Positions 16,256-23,903 of a DNA stretch of 64,000 nucleotides are shown here, piece after piece. Below the pieces are notes generated by a model that worked only from the letters and a program-made list of their open reading frames with translations, ran no database searches and was not told the DNA's origin. The stretch comes from Candidatus Proruminimicrobium quisquiliarum (lineage in GTDB: Bacteria; Elusimicrobiota; Endomicrobiia; Endomicrobiales; Endomicrobiaceae), in contig JAHDRN010000013.1 of NCBI GenBank assembly GCA_018433245.1, forward strand, positions 62,001 through 126,000, in the 5' to 3' direction. The position numbers and the translations under genes were made by a program. Positions within the stretch are counted from its first letter, which is position 1. The number at the start of each line of letters is the position of its first letter.

Positions 16256-16922
16256 AATTGCCGATTTTAAATTTGTAGAAAAACCGTGCATTTATTGTAA
16301 GATGCCGGTTCAAACGGTTGTGTCCGCGAATCCTGAACAAGTGGTTTGTGAAATTTGCGCAAAAGATAGAGCTTATAAAAAAGAGCGTGCAGATTTATAC
16401 GCTAATAAAGTTCCGCCCGGATACAGACACATGAAGTTTGAATCATTTAAAAAAACTTCAGATAACGCAACAGCATTTGAGCGAGCGCAAGGGTTTCGTT
16501 TGGGCAATAGAGGTCTTTATCTTGTAGGAAATCCCGGAGTCGGCAAAACGCATTTAATGTTTGCGAGTATTTCGGACTTGATTTTAAATACAGCGCAGAC
16601 GTGTAAGGTTTTATTTTTTGACGAAATTGTGGACGCGAAAATACGAGATATAAATAGATATGAAATAATTGAGAGCTGCGTTAAATATGACATCCTGTAT
16701 ATTGACGATATCGCCTCTCTCGGAAAAAAGGACGAGACACTTGATATTTTGCAGTTGTTGCTGCAGCTGCGCATTCGTGCCGGCAAAAAGAAAATATTTA
16801 TTACTTCCAATGTCCGCCCGGAAGACCTCGGAGACATAAAAGTCACTTCGCGTATTGTCGGAATGTGCGACGTTGTTGAAGTAAACGGCAAAGATATGCG
16901 TCTGAAGGAGAAGTGTTCATGA
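16203..16922 (+). CDS. DnaC/IstB-like helicase loader ATPase
   Basis: This AAA+ ATPase loads the host replicative helicase. The N-terminal zinc ribbon (CIYCKMPVQ, then VCEICAKD) is followed by Walker A GNPGVGKTH (from residue 109) and Walker B ILYIDDIA. The ATG at 16203 is preferred over an upstream ATG because GGGGGTGG lies before it. It has 239 residues. It overlaps the initiator gene by about 50 bases. Together with 15449 it forms a typical phage initiator-loader pair. Confidence 0.85.
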   Translation: MGQEQGTQANTETSLKNKIADFKFVEKPCIYCKMPVQTVVSANPEQVVCEICAKDRAYKKERADLYANKVPPGYRHMKFESFKKTSDNATAFERAQGFRLGNRGLYLVGNPGVGKTHLMFASISDLILNTAQTCKVLFFDEIVDAKIRDINRYEIIESCVKYDILYIDDIASLGKKDETLDILQLLLQLRIRAGKKKIFITSNVRPEDLGDIKVTSRIVGMCDVVEVNGKDMRLKEKCS

Positions 16923-17296
16923 AAAATTGGATATGGGCTGAAGAAGCTTCAAAGATAAGTTCTAAAAAATGGCAGGAAATCATAGACGCAACGAAAAAAT
17001 TTACACAAATAAGAGCCGGAGGATTCAGGAAAGATTTATATTTTGCGGAGAACTATTTAAGTCTAATAAGAATTTTTAAAAAAAATATTGCAGTGATGTG
17101 TTTTCAAAATTGTAAAAGAGCAAAAGATATATATATACAAGCAATGGAAATTTTAAACATTAGACGAGAATTTATTGTTTACAAACATTGCATAAGGCAT
17201 AAAAAGACCGGCGGAAAAATATTTTTTAAGGATATTAAGCCGGATATGAATCCAAAAATTGAATTTAAAGGGAGCAACACATGGACGACGATTTGA
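16919..17296 (+). CDS. Hypothetical phage protein
   Basis: This protein of 125 residues starts with an ATGA overlap behind AAGGAG. It has basic, mixed alpha/beta composition with a motif IRAGGFRKDLYFAENYL. No family was recognised. Its place directly after the helicase loader suggests a role in DNA metabolism, which is inference. Confidence 0.55.
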   Translation: MKNWIWAEEASKISSKKWQEIIDATKKFTQIRAGGFRKDLYFAENYLSLIRIFKKNIAVMCFQNCKRAKDIYIQAMEILNIRREFIVYKHCIRHKKTGGKIFFKDIKPDMNPKIEFKGSNTWTTI

Positions 17297-17487
17297 AGTT
17301 GAGTATTAACATCGCAAAATTTTCATTGCAGACGTGCATTTTGACAAACGAACAGCTCGGGAAACTGACGAGAGTAATTTTATGGCAAGCGACGCATCAT
17401 GTTGATGGCAAAGAAGTAGCACAGCTTTTGGGGCAAGATAAAATATTGCTTGAAGTTTTTGACAGATACAAAAAAGAGTCAATTTAA
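17281..17487 (+). CDS. Small hypothetical phage protein (68 aa)
   Basis: A short helical soluble protein that overlaps the preceding gene by 16 bases. The start ATG at 17281 has GGGAGCAACAC before it. Not recognised. Confidence 0.5.
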   Translation: MDDDLKLSINIAKFSLQTCILTNEQLGKLTRVILWQATHHVDGKEVAQLLGQDKILLEVFDRYKKESI

Positions 17488-17510
17488 AAATTTAAAACAG
17501 GAGCGTAAAA

Positions 17511-18026
17511 ATGGCTAATCTTTGTGACAAATGTAAACACACTCGGGGAAAGTGTAATCCGGGTATGACTAGAACTGGGAAACCGAAAAATGAGTTCCTT
17601 GACAGTGGGGATGTTGCAGAGTGCGATACTTTTGAACCTAAAGAAGAAGCAAAAACTTTCGTGGCCGGTAGACCGAGTATGACTGAATTTGAGAGATTTC
17701 AACATTCGTTTTTGTTTTGGAAACAAAGACTTGGATTGCATGGTTGGAAAATTTTATCTTTTGAACAACGGCCGTATAAAGAGAGCAGAGCTTACGCAAC
17801 AGTAAATTACGTGCCGGAACAAAGGGAATGCTGGGTATATTTTTATGGCAGTGAGGACGACCCTAAAATAAATGTTTCAGACAGAGCATTGCATGAAGTA
17901 TTGCATTTACTGTTAGCTGATTGTAATGTGCCGGATTCTGTATTGCACACGATTATAAATACAACCTTAGATTTACTGCACGATAAGACGATTACTTGGG
18001 AATTGAAAAAAGGTAAAAACTTTTAA
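17511..18026 (+). CDS. Phage protein with zinc-finger-like N-terminus and HExxH motif
   Basis: This 171-residue protein has an N-terminal cysteine pattern CDKCKHTRGKC and a later AECDTF. After a linker, the second half contains ALHEVLHLLLADC, an HExxH zinc metallopeptidase signature at H128-H132, embedded in a helix as expected for zincins. Small phage metallopeptidase-like proteins of this type have no assigned substrate. It may be a SprT-like or ImmA-like protease, but no further zinc ligand could be fixed. Confidence 0.6.
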   Translation: MANLCDKCKHTRGKCNPGMTRTGKPKNEFLDSGDVAECDTFEPKEEAKTFVAGRPSMTEFERFQHSFLFWKQRLGLHGWKILSFEQRPYKESRAYATVNYVPEQRECWVYFYGSEDDPKINVSDRALHEVLHLLLADCNVPDSVLHTIINTTLDLLHDKTITWELKKGKNF

Positions 18027-18027
18027 A

Positions 18028-18105
18028 ATGGAAAATTCAGGAATAGTTTTAATGTTATTTATCGTCGTAGCAATGATTATGTTTTTTATTAAAAACAGGA
18101 GATAA
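18028..18105 (+). CDS. Tiny single-span membrane peptide (25 aa)
   Basis: ATG at 18028, 25 codons, almost entirely one hydrophobic helix (IVLMLFIVVAMIMFFI) ending KNRR. It lies exactly between two genes with no wasted bases, and its end supplies the ribosome site (AGGAGATAAGT) of the next gene. Small phage peptides of this type are often missed. Confidence 0.45.
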   Translation: MENSGIVLMLFIVVAMIMFFIKNRR

Positions 18106-18108
18106 GTA

Positions 18109-18363
18109 ATGCGAATATATAAAGTCGGACAAACTATTTTTTACAGATATGGGTTTGAAAAATATCAAAAAGTAGAAATAATAAAAATCGGCGTTAAAAA
18201 CAGCTGTCCTTACTGCCAAGATAAAAATATTTGCAAAAACAAAAGAGATAATAATTTTAAAGTTTGGCTTTCCAATGGTCGCATAACAAATATTTGTGAT
18301 TTAGACAGAGGATATAAACATAAATTTGGCAGGATTATAAGGGGGAGAGATGGGAAAAGATAA
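18109..18363 (+). CDS. Small cysteine-rich phage protein
   Basis: This 84-residue protein has a beta-rich start (IYKVGQTIFYRYGFEKYQKV) and a cysteine cluster CPYCQDKNIC, followed by a later single Cys. It is probably a small zinc-binding or SH3-like fold protein; unrecognised. It overlaps the next gene by 14 bases. Confidence 0.5.
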   Translation: MRIYKVGQTIFYRYGFEKYQKVEIIKIGVKNSCPYCQDKNICKNKRDNNFKVWLSNGRITNICDLDRGYKHKFGRIIRGRDGKR

Positions 18364-18820
18364 AGTCAGAAAATGCAGGGTTTGCGGATTTACAAATAAG
18401 GACTGTAATGTATGCAGTTTAGACAACTTCCATGCTTGCATTGAAAAGACCGGGGAACCGTGCCACTGGGTAGAAGATGATTTATGCAGTGCCTGTGAAA
18501 GTGAGATGGAAAAAAGAAAAGCAATGCCGTGTCAAATGAAAGATGTTGCAAAGAAAGTAATTGTTCACATGAAGCAATTATCAATAGTTTGTGGCATACC
18601 GTTTGCAACGATGTATTCTGTGCGTGATGTTGAAAAACATGTAAAGATGGCATTGACTGCTCACGGGCATATAATTAAAGAGTTTGCCTGTCTTGGATGG
18701 AACGAACAACATCATAAGATATTCGTTGAATTTCAGGCGGTATTGCTTAAAAAACAAATATATAAATTCCGTTCCGTCTATACCTTCAGGGATAGAATAT
18801 CGGGATTAAAGAGAGGTTAA
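18350..18820 (+). CDS. Zinc-finger phage protein of unknown role
   Basis: This 156-residue protein's first 55 residues hold several CxxC-type pairs (CRVCGFTNKDCNVC, then CHWVEDDLCSACE), consistent with two zinc ribbons. The rest is an alpha/beta domain with no recognised family. It lies in a run of small zinc-binding proteins typical of early phage operons. Confidence 0.5.
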   Translation: MGKDKVRKCRVCGFTNKDCNVCSLDNFHACIEKTGEPCHWVEDDLCSACESEMEKRKAMPCQMKDVAKKVIVHMKQLSIVCGIPFATMYSVRDVEKHVKMALTAHGHIIKEFACLGWNEQHHKIFVEFQAVLLKKQIYKFRSVYTFRDRISGLKRG

Positions 18821-18824
18821 AACT

Positions 18825-19292
18825 ATGGGATTTAAAAATTTAATTGAAGCAAATGAAAAATTGATAAAAACTATATACGAAAGAGAGAAGAGAATCGCAG
18901 AATTAGAAAATCAATTAGCTGACGTTTACAGGAGGCAGGCTAACGATAGAATATTAAATAAAGGAGACGATACGATGATAATAATTGCAAGAGGGAAAGG
19001 GGAAGGAAAGACAAGCGAACTTATCAAGATGGCAGACGGTACACAAAATATAATTTTATGCAAAAATACGCTATCTGCTCGGAGAATTCAAGAACAAGCA
19101 AAAACCATGGGCTGTAAAATTAATAAACCGATAGTATTTGCCGAGTTTATAGGCTCACTAAAAAAATATATATCGTTCCCCGGGAAACTGCTTATAGACG
19201 ATGTTGATTTGCAAGGCCTCTTAAGATATTATTTTGGGCCGTACAGATTTGAAATTGAAGCGGTAACTTTAACAACAGGAGAGGAAGAATGA
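18825..19292 (+). CDS. Coiled-coil plus P-loop-like phage ATPase
   Basis: Residues 1-45 form a heptad-like helix (EREKRIAELENQLADVY). A second ATG at residue 51 (base 18975) has a strong AAGGAG site, so a shorter product is likely too. After it come IIIARGKGEGKTSELI, a Walker A variant, and LLIDDVDLQGLL, a Walker B. The fold resembles the P-loop of phage recombination or packaging accessory ATPases. The P-loop lacks the usual Gly at the first position. Confidence 0.55.
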   Translation: MGFKNLIEANEKLIKTIYEREKRIAELENQLADVYRRQANDRILNKGDDTMIIIARGKGEGKTSELIKMADGTQNIILCKNTLSARRIQEQAKTMGCKINKPIVFAEFIGSLKKYISFPGKLLIDDVDLQGLLRYYFGPYRFEIEAVTLTTGEEE

Positions 19293-19591
19293 GTGAACCA
19301 ACGGATGTACAGAAGTTAATAGCGGACGAATGCGATGCAATTAAAATTTTATTGCTTGAGAAAAATAAAGCATACGGCAATAGTGCCATGGATCCGGTAA
19401 AGATTTTCTCTAAACTTTCAAATGAAGAACAAATCAAAGTCCGCATAGACGATAAAATAAGCAGAATTTCAAGAGGACAACAAAGCAGTATTCAGGAAGA
19501 TACAGAACAGGATTTAATCGGATATTTGATTTTATTAAGAGTGTGCCGGAAGTTTCAAAAAATTAAAAATAAACGGGAGAAAAAAATATGA
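19289..19591 (+). CDS. Nmad1/DUF1599-like nucleotide-modification associated protein
   Basis: This 100-residue protein matches the small domain often found in phage nucleotide-modification clusters: KNKAYGNSAMDPVKIFSKL, then VRIDDKISRISRG and EDTEQDLIGYLILL. The domain is thought to act on nucleotides or modified bases; the reaction is not established. It overlaps genes on both sides by four bases. Together with the deoxyribosyltransferase-like gene it suggests altered nucleotide metabolism. Confidence 0.7.
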   Translation: MSEPTDVQKLIADECDAIKILLLEKNKAYGNSAMDPVKIFSKLSNEEQIKVRIDDKISRISRGQQSSIQEDTEQDLIGYLILLRVCRKFQKIKNKREKKI

Positions 19592-19935
19592 GTTGGGGAG
19601 AAAGAAGTTGTAAAAATAAGCCGTGTCCTATTCCAGATAAATGCGATTGCTATACTTGTAACGTTGACTGTCCGAGTTATGAATGGGATGGTATAACAGC
19701 GCCGGATTCTGTATCACATAAAAATACTGAAGAAAAAGCAGAAGAAAAAACTAAAGCCGGCGAATTGGCAAAGAATTTTAAAATAATAAAGAAACAATTT
19801 GTAAGAGACGTTTCAAGATGTGTTAGATGCAGCGCTATTTTCGGTTTGCAGGCCCAAAGACGTGTAATAAAACATTCTGGTCAAAAAATCGGCGTATGCC
19901 AAAAATGCTATGAAGAAATAACGGGAAGAAAATAA
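19588..19935 (+). CDS. Cysteine-rich zinc-ribbon phage protein
   Basis: This 115-residue protein has an N-terminal Cys cluster (CPIPDKCDCYTCNVDCPSY) and a C-terminal zinc ribbon (CVRCSAIFG, then VCQKCYEE), joined by a charged linker. It probably binds zinc and nucleic acid; unrecognised beyond that. Confidence 0.5.
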   Translation: MSWGERSCKNKPCPIPDKCDCYTCNVDCPSYEWDGITAPDSVSHKNTEEKAEEKTKAGELAKNFKIIKKQFVRDVSRCVRCSAIFGLQAQRRVIKHSGQKIGVCQKCYEEITGRK

Positions 19936-19936
19936 A

Positions 19937-20230
19937 ATGCCGATAAAGAAAGAGAATAAACATCTATATCCGAAAAACTGGCGAGAGATACGAGACGGCG
20001 TAATTGCAAAAGCAAATAATAAATGCGAGTTATGTGATGCTGAAAATTATAAACCGCATCCGGTTACCGGGGCAAAGGTTGTTTTAACCGTGCATCATTG
20101 CGACTATAAACCAAACAATAATAAGCCGTATAATTTATTTGCATTGTGTCAGAGATGTCATAACCGGTTAGACAAAAAATGGAGAGCGCATACGAGAGAA
20201 AAGACTAAAAACAAAAATAAAATAAAATGA
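19937..20230 (+). CDS. HNH endonuclease
   Basis: This 97-residue HNH nuclease has the first zinc Cys pair in KCELCDAENY, the HNH core LTVHHCDYKPNN, and the second pair in ALCQRCHNRLD. In tailed phages such a gene near the terminase can assist packaging; here it lies about 1.8 kb upstream of it. A homing-type nuclease is an alternative reading. Confidence 0.8.
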   Translation: MPIKKENKHLYPKNWREIRDGVIAKANNKCELCDAENYKPHPVTGAKVVLTVHHCDYKPNNNKPYNLFALCQRCHNRLDKKWRAHTREKTKNKNKIK

Positions 20231-20236
20231 AATGAA

Positions 20237-21073
20237 ATGAAAATAGCAAGAGTGTTTTGTTCTAAAACTTCATATTGTCCGACAGATGAACATGTTTATT
20301 TTGATGTTCCGGATATGTTTACGCCAAAAGATTATGACGAAGTGTATATATCTTGCACGTTTACATGGGATAAAGAAAAAATGTTATTTTTATGGAAAGC
20401 CTGGCAAGAAAACGGCAAAAAAGTTTTTTACGGCGGCCCGGCTGTAGATGCCCCATCATTTGGCTACAGTGGAAAACCTTTTATACCCGGTATGTTTGTA
20501 AAAAAAGGAGTTGTATTTACATCAAGAGGTTGTCCGAATAAATGCAAGTTTTGTTTCGTGCCATGGCGCGAAGGTAAAATTAAAGAACTTCCGATAACAG
20601 AAGGAAATATTATTCAAGATAATAATTTTTTAGCCTGCAGTGATAAGCATAGAAATTTAGTTTATGAAATGCTTAAAAAACAGCATACGATAGAATTTAA
20701 AGGTGGTTTAGAAGCTCGCAGAATTACAAGCTCTGAAGCTGAAAAATTGAGAGGGTTAAGTATAAGGAGTTTGTTTTTAGCTTGTGATACGCCTTCAGCG
20801 CTTAAAGGAACAATAAAGGCTATTAAAATATTAAAAAAAGCAGGATTTACGCGGCATCATATTTATTGTTATGTGATATGCGGAAAAAATATGGATGAAG
20901 AATATGCAAGATGTAAGAGTTTATTTGATGCCGGATGTATGCCGTTTGTTCAACTTTTCAAAGACGAAAAAAACAGCATTAAATATTCACGAGAATGGTT
21001 ACTTTTTGCAAGAGCATTAAGCAGACCGGCAAGCGCTGCATCGGTTTTAAGTGGTAAAACAAAAATTTGGTAG
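20237..21073 (+). CDS. Prophage-encoded radical SAM protein
   Basis: This 278-residue protein has the radical SAM motif CPNKCKFC (C99, C103, C106). It is preceded by a short Rossmann-like part ending YGGPAVDA, resembling a shortened cobalamin-binding-type domain. No DxHxxG cobalamin motif is present. The remainder follows the radical SAM barrel (EFKGGLEARRI, then LFLACDTPSAL). The substrate is unknown; in phages such proteins could modify nucleotides, RNA or proteins. The start at 20237 has a poor ribosome site and lies a few bases after the HNH stop. Confidence 0.75.
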   Translation: MKIARVFCSKTSYCPTDEHVYFDVPDMFTPKDYDEVYISCTFTWDKEKMLFLWKAWQENGKKVFYGGPAVDAPSFGYSGKPFIPGMFVKKGVVFTSRGCPNKCKFCFVPWREGKIKELPITEGNIIQDNNFLACSDKHRNLVYEMLKKQHTIEFKGGLEARRITSSEAEKLRGLSIRSLFLACDTPSALKGTIKAIKILKKAGFTRHHIYCYVICGKNMDEEYARCKSLFDAGCMPFVQLFKDEKNSIKYSREWLLFARALSRPASAASVLSGKTKIW

Positions 21074-21085
21074 AGAGGTTAAACA

Positions 21086-21154
21086 ATGAAAAAATGCATG
21101 AGTAAAAAATATGATCTGCAGGCGCAGTTTAAAATTTTTAAAGATGAATTTTAA
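21086..21154 (+). CDS. Very short ORF (22 aa)
   Basis: ATG at 21086 preceded by AGAGGTTAAACA; 22 basic/helical codons (MKKCMSKKYDLQAQF...). It may be a small peptide or a decayed gene end; weak support. Confidence 0.25.
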   Translation: MKKCMSKKYDLQAQFKIFKDEF

Positions 21155-21218
21155 ACCACAGATATCGCATGGAATAATCAATCGTATCATTAAAGTGTTA
21201 AAATAAACGAGGGAATAA

Positions 21219-21494
21219 ATGATTAAAATAAAAATTAATGTTGAGAATTCAATAGATAAAATAAACATTGCTGATCTAATAAAATGGCGCAATCAAATTA
21301 TAAGCTGTTTTGATGTAAAAAATATTGCTGAAATAGAATTGGTAATAAAAAGAAAACTCTTTGTTATGATCGAGAGAGAAAGATTATTGAGGGCTATCAG
21401 GGGCAAACCAATTTTCAGTATTGTGATGTCTCCTATTGCATTATTAAGACAGCCGGATTATTTTTTTGGAATGAAAATAGTAGTAAGAGAATGA
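21219..21494 (+). CDS. Hypothetical protein, last gene of the prophage early region
   Basis: This 91-residue protein has an acidic/basic mixed start (MIKIKINVENSIDKINIADL) and a more hydrophobic end. The ribosome site is GAGGGAAT. Not recognised. It is followed by a 508-bp stretch without a plus-strand gene and by a terminator. Confidence 0.45.
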   Translation: MIKIKINVENSIDKINIADLIKWRNQIISCFDVKNIAEIELVIKRKLFVMIERERLLRAIRGKPIFSIVMSPIALLRQPDYFFGMKIVVRE

Positions 21495-21497
21495 CCT

Positions 21498-21646
21498 AAT
21501 TAGTTTGATTTTTTGAGACGTTGGTAGTATGATTGTTTGACGAGTTTGATACGGACTTTTTGGCAGTACTGCTTATCACAAAACTTTCGGCGTGGATGAC
21601 CGTCTAATTTAGATCCGCACACAGGACAAGTTTTTGGTTTAATAAT
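21498..21646 (-). pseudogene. Zinc-ribbon remnant or non-ATG small gene on the minus strand (approximate ends)
   Basis: On the minus strand the frame reads CPVCGSKLDGHPRRKFC and DKQYCQK, a convincing short zinc ribbon. An in-frame stop lies shortly before it and no ATG, GTG or TTG is seen in front, only ATT codons. It is either a decayed gene or a gene with an unusual start. The ends are approximate. Confidence 0.3.
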
Positions 21647-21661
21647 TTTTTATTTTAAGTG

Positions 21662-21695
21662 CAGACCGGAGAACAAGTCTCCGGTCTGTTTTTTT
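21662..21695 (+). terminator. Strong rho-independent terminator ending the early transcript
   Basis: A perfect 11-bp GC-rich stem (CAGACCGGAGA / TCTCCGGTCTG), a 5-nt loop and seven Ts. It separates the early genes from the late module, so the late genes need their own promoter or an antiterminator. Confidence 0.9.
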
Positions 21696-21697
21696 GG

Positions 21698-21772
21698 TTA
21701 CTTCCTTAATAATTCAATGAATCTCAAAATCAACTCAATGAGTATCAGAATAGTATTTATATCTAGTTTCAT
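21698..21772 (-). CDS. 24-residue hydrophobic peptide ORF, antisense to the prophage genes
   Basis: ATG at 21772 is preceded by AGGGGGTGTGAAA, a strong ribosome site. The product (MKLDINTILILIELIL..., ending RK) is one leucine/isoleucine-rich amphipathic or membrane helix. It has the size and character of type I toxin or small holin-like peptides, but no family can be named. It reads opposite to all surrounding phage genes. Confidence 0.4.
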   Translation of the reverse strand: MKLDINTILILIELILRFIELLRK

Positions 21773-21883
21773 TTTCACACCCCCTACTATACAACACAAT
21801 TTATAACGATTTCCTGATGCCAGGAAGCCAAAAAACAGACTTTGGAATTAATTCTGAGCCTGTTTTTTAATTTCTATCCTGTG

Positions 21884-21976
21884 CTAAAAGCGTGAACAGA
21901 AAGTGAGAACAAAAATCAATATTGCCACCGTTATAAAAGCGTGAACAAAAGTGCATTTTCAGCCACTGATATATGA
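21884..21976 (+). repeat. 93-bp direct repeat, copy A (before terminase genes)
   Basis: This copy aligns without gaps to 23900-23992 with about 15 mismatches. The best conserved blocks are CAATATTGCCACCG and GCATTTTCAGCCACT, followed by ATATATGA. It lies directly upstream of the small terminase gene and is a candidate late promoter/activator site or packaging site. Confidence 0.85.
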
Positions 21977-22002
21977 GTCTTATTATCACTACAGAGGGTT
22001 GT

Positions 22003-22581
22003 ATGGCTGAGAATGAACAAGAAAAACAAGAAGAACAGAAACAAGATCAAGAGAACGTAACGGATAAACCTGAAGACACAGAACCGTTTAAAGTTCAGCT
22101 TGATTTTGTGAAAACGTTTTTTAATGAAATACCAGTAAAGGTAACGCCAAAACAGGAACTCTTTTGTCAGGAATATCTTAAATGCGGAAATGCGGCTGAA
22201 GCATACAGACGGTCGTTTGGTACCGATGGAATGAAGCCAGAATCGGTATGGCAATGTGCAAGCCGTTTAAAAAATAATTCAAAAGTAATTGCAAGGCTTG
22301 CGCAGCTGCACGAAAAGGCAGTGGATAAAACAATAATGTCATCCATTGATGTATTAAAAGGATTTACTATTATTGCGCAATCTGAAAAAAACGTAGGCTT
22401 TAAATTGAAAGCTTTGGAAATGCTCGGCAAATACCATAAATTGTTTAAGGATGCTTCGGACTCTAATCCAACCGTACCGGTTGCTTCTAACATAACAGTA
22501 ACTTTTATATCAAACAAAAAAGAAACTCATATAGAACAACAGCCAAAACAACAACAACTTACGCAGGAAGGAACAAAATGA
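22003..22581 (+). CDS. terS: Terminase small subunit
   Basis: This protein recognises phage DNA for packaging. After an acidic, glutamine-rich N-terminus, the DNA-binding block TPKQELFCQEYLKCGNAAEA matches the Terminase_2 family, followed by helices for oligomerisation. The ATG at 22003 is chosen because AGAGGG sits before it. The product has 192 residues. The stop overlaps the large-subunit start by four bases. Confidence 0.85.
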   Translation: MAENEQEKQEEQKQDQENVTDKPEDTEPFKVQLDFVKTFFNEIPVKVTPKQELFCQEYLKCGNAAEAYRRSFGTDGMKPESVWQCASRLKNNSKVIARLAQLHEKAVDKTIMSSIDVLKGFTIIAQSEKNVGFKLKALEMLGKYHKLFKDASDSNPTVPVASNITVTFISNKKETHIEQQPKQQQLTQEGTK

Positions 22582-23903
22582 CTACGGTTGCGGTAACAAA
22601 CCACAACATAGAAATACCTGAAGCTTTCCGGTTTTTGTTTGAACCGAAAAGAAAAAAAATGGTTTCAGGCGGCCGTGCAAGCGCGAAATCCCACAGTTTT
22701 GGACGTGCAGGAATTATTAAAAGTCTTGAAAAAAGACGAAGAATAGTTTGCGCACGTGAAATACAAAAATCAATAAAGGAATCAGTAAAAGAGCTGCTTG
22801 AAAAAATTATAAGGCAATCCGGACTTGAAAGCCGGTTCCGTTTTTTAACGGATAAAATAATTTGCGATAACGGCAGCGAGTTTTTGTTTATCGGTTTGAA
22901 AAACATGCAGGCCAACAAATCGCTTGAGGATATTGATATATGTTGGGTTGAAGAAGCCCAGACAGTAAGCCGTGAAAGTTGGAATATTCTTATCCCGACA
23001 ATTCGTAATGCCGATTCTGAAGTATGGGCGTCGTTTAACCGCTTAAGTGAGCAGGATCCCGTTTTTGTGATGTTCTGCAAAAATCCTTCCGACGATACAA
23101 TTTATAAACATGTGACATACAGAGACAATCCGTATTTTAACGAAACGCTTGAAGCCGAAAGACAACTCTGTAAATTACAGCAGCCGGAAGAATACGACCA
23201 CATTTGGGAAGGACTGCCTATTTCACAAAGCGGATTTAAAGCGATGATACCGCTTGAGCTTATTCAAACAGCGCAGGCAAGAATAGTGCAATGGAATGAT
23301 ATGAGTCACTGGCCGAAAATATTATCGGTTGATACGGCAAGATTTGGGGATGATGCAAATAATTTTTGGTTAAGACAGGGGTACAAAGCAGAGTTTTTGA
23401 AACTGCTGCATAAAATAGACAATATGGCGCTGGCCGGCAATATTACAAATTTAATTGACGAACATAATACCGACCAGGCTTTTGTAGATATAACCGGCGG
23501 AAACGGCTCCGGAGCGGTTGACAGAGCCGTCCAGTTAGGGTACGGAGACAGGATAACCGGCGTGAATTTTGCCTCTGCGCCAACAACAAACCAAAAACTC
23601 TATTTAAATAAAAGGGCCGAAATGTACGGCCTTGCAAAGCAATGGATTAAAGACGGCGGTTCGTTACCGGACGGAGAGATAGGAGCTCAGCTGAGATATG
23701 AGCTGTCTTCCGTGCAGTATTCTTACGATAAACAAAACCGTTTATATCTTGAATCAAAAGAAGAAGTAAAAAAGCGTATAGGCAAATCCCCGGATTATGC
23801 GGATGCGTTTGTTTTATCTTTCGCCTATCCCGTTGAAAAACAGGAATATGGATATACCGGCGCAAACCAAGTAAAAAGCGATTGGGATTCGTATGCAGAC
23901 TAA
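22578..23903 (+). CDS. terL: Terminase large subunit
   Basis: This ATP-driven packaging motor with a C-terminal nuclease has 441 residues and is of the PBSX/Terminase_3 type. The ATPase Walker A variant is GGRASAKS (31-38) and Walker B DICWVEEA has the catalytic Glu near 125. The RNase H-like nuclease begins ILSVDTARFGDDA with D252, followed by a later DYADAF. The stop codon coincides with the start of repeat copy B. Confidence 0.95.
   Translation: MTTVAVTNHNIEIPEAFRFLFEPKRKKMVSGGRASAKSHSFGRAGIIKSLEKRRRIVCAREIQKSIKESVKELLEKIIRQSGLESRFRFLTDKIICDNGSEFLFIGLKNMQANKSLEDIDICWVEEAQTVSRESWNILIPTIRNADSEVWASFNRLSEQDPVFVMFCKNPSDDTIYKHVTYRDNPYFNETLEAERQLCKLQQPEEYDHIWEGLPISQSGFKAMIPLELIQTAQARIVQWNDMSHWPKILSVDTARFGDDANNFWLRQGYKAEFLKLLHKIDNMALAGNITNLIDEHNTDQAFVDITGGNGSGAVDRAVQLGYGDRITGVNFASAPTTNQKLYLNKRAEMYGLAKQWIKDGGSLPDGEIGAQLRYELSSVQYSYDKQNRLYLESKEEVKKRIGKSPDYADAFVLSFAYPVEKQEYGYTGANQVKSDWDSYAD

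Larger units (their letters stand above)
21495..22002. other. 508-bp junction between early and late prophage genes
   Basis: No plus-strand gene is seen here. The stretch holds, in order, a minus-strand zinc-ribbon fragment, a strong plus-strand terminator (21662-21695), a minus-strand 24-codon ORF with a good ribosome site (21698-21772), and copy A of a 93-bp repeat (21884-21976) in front of the terminase genes. Confidence 0.7.
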
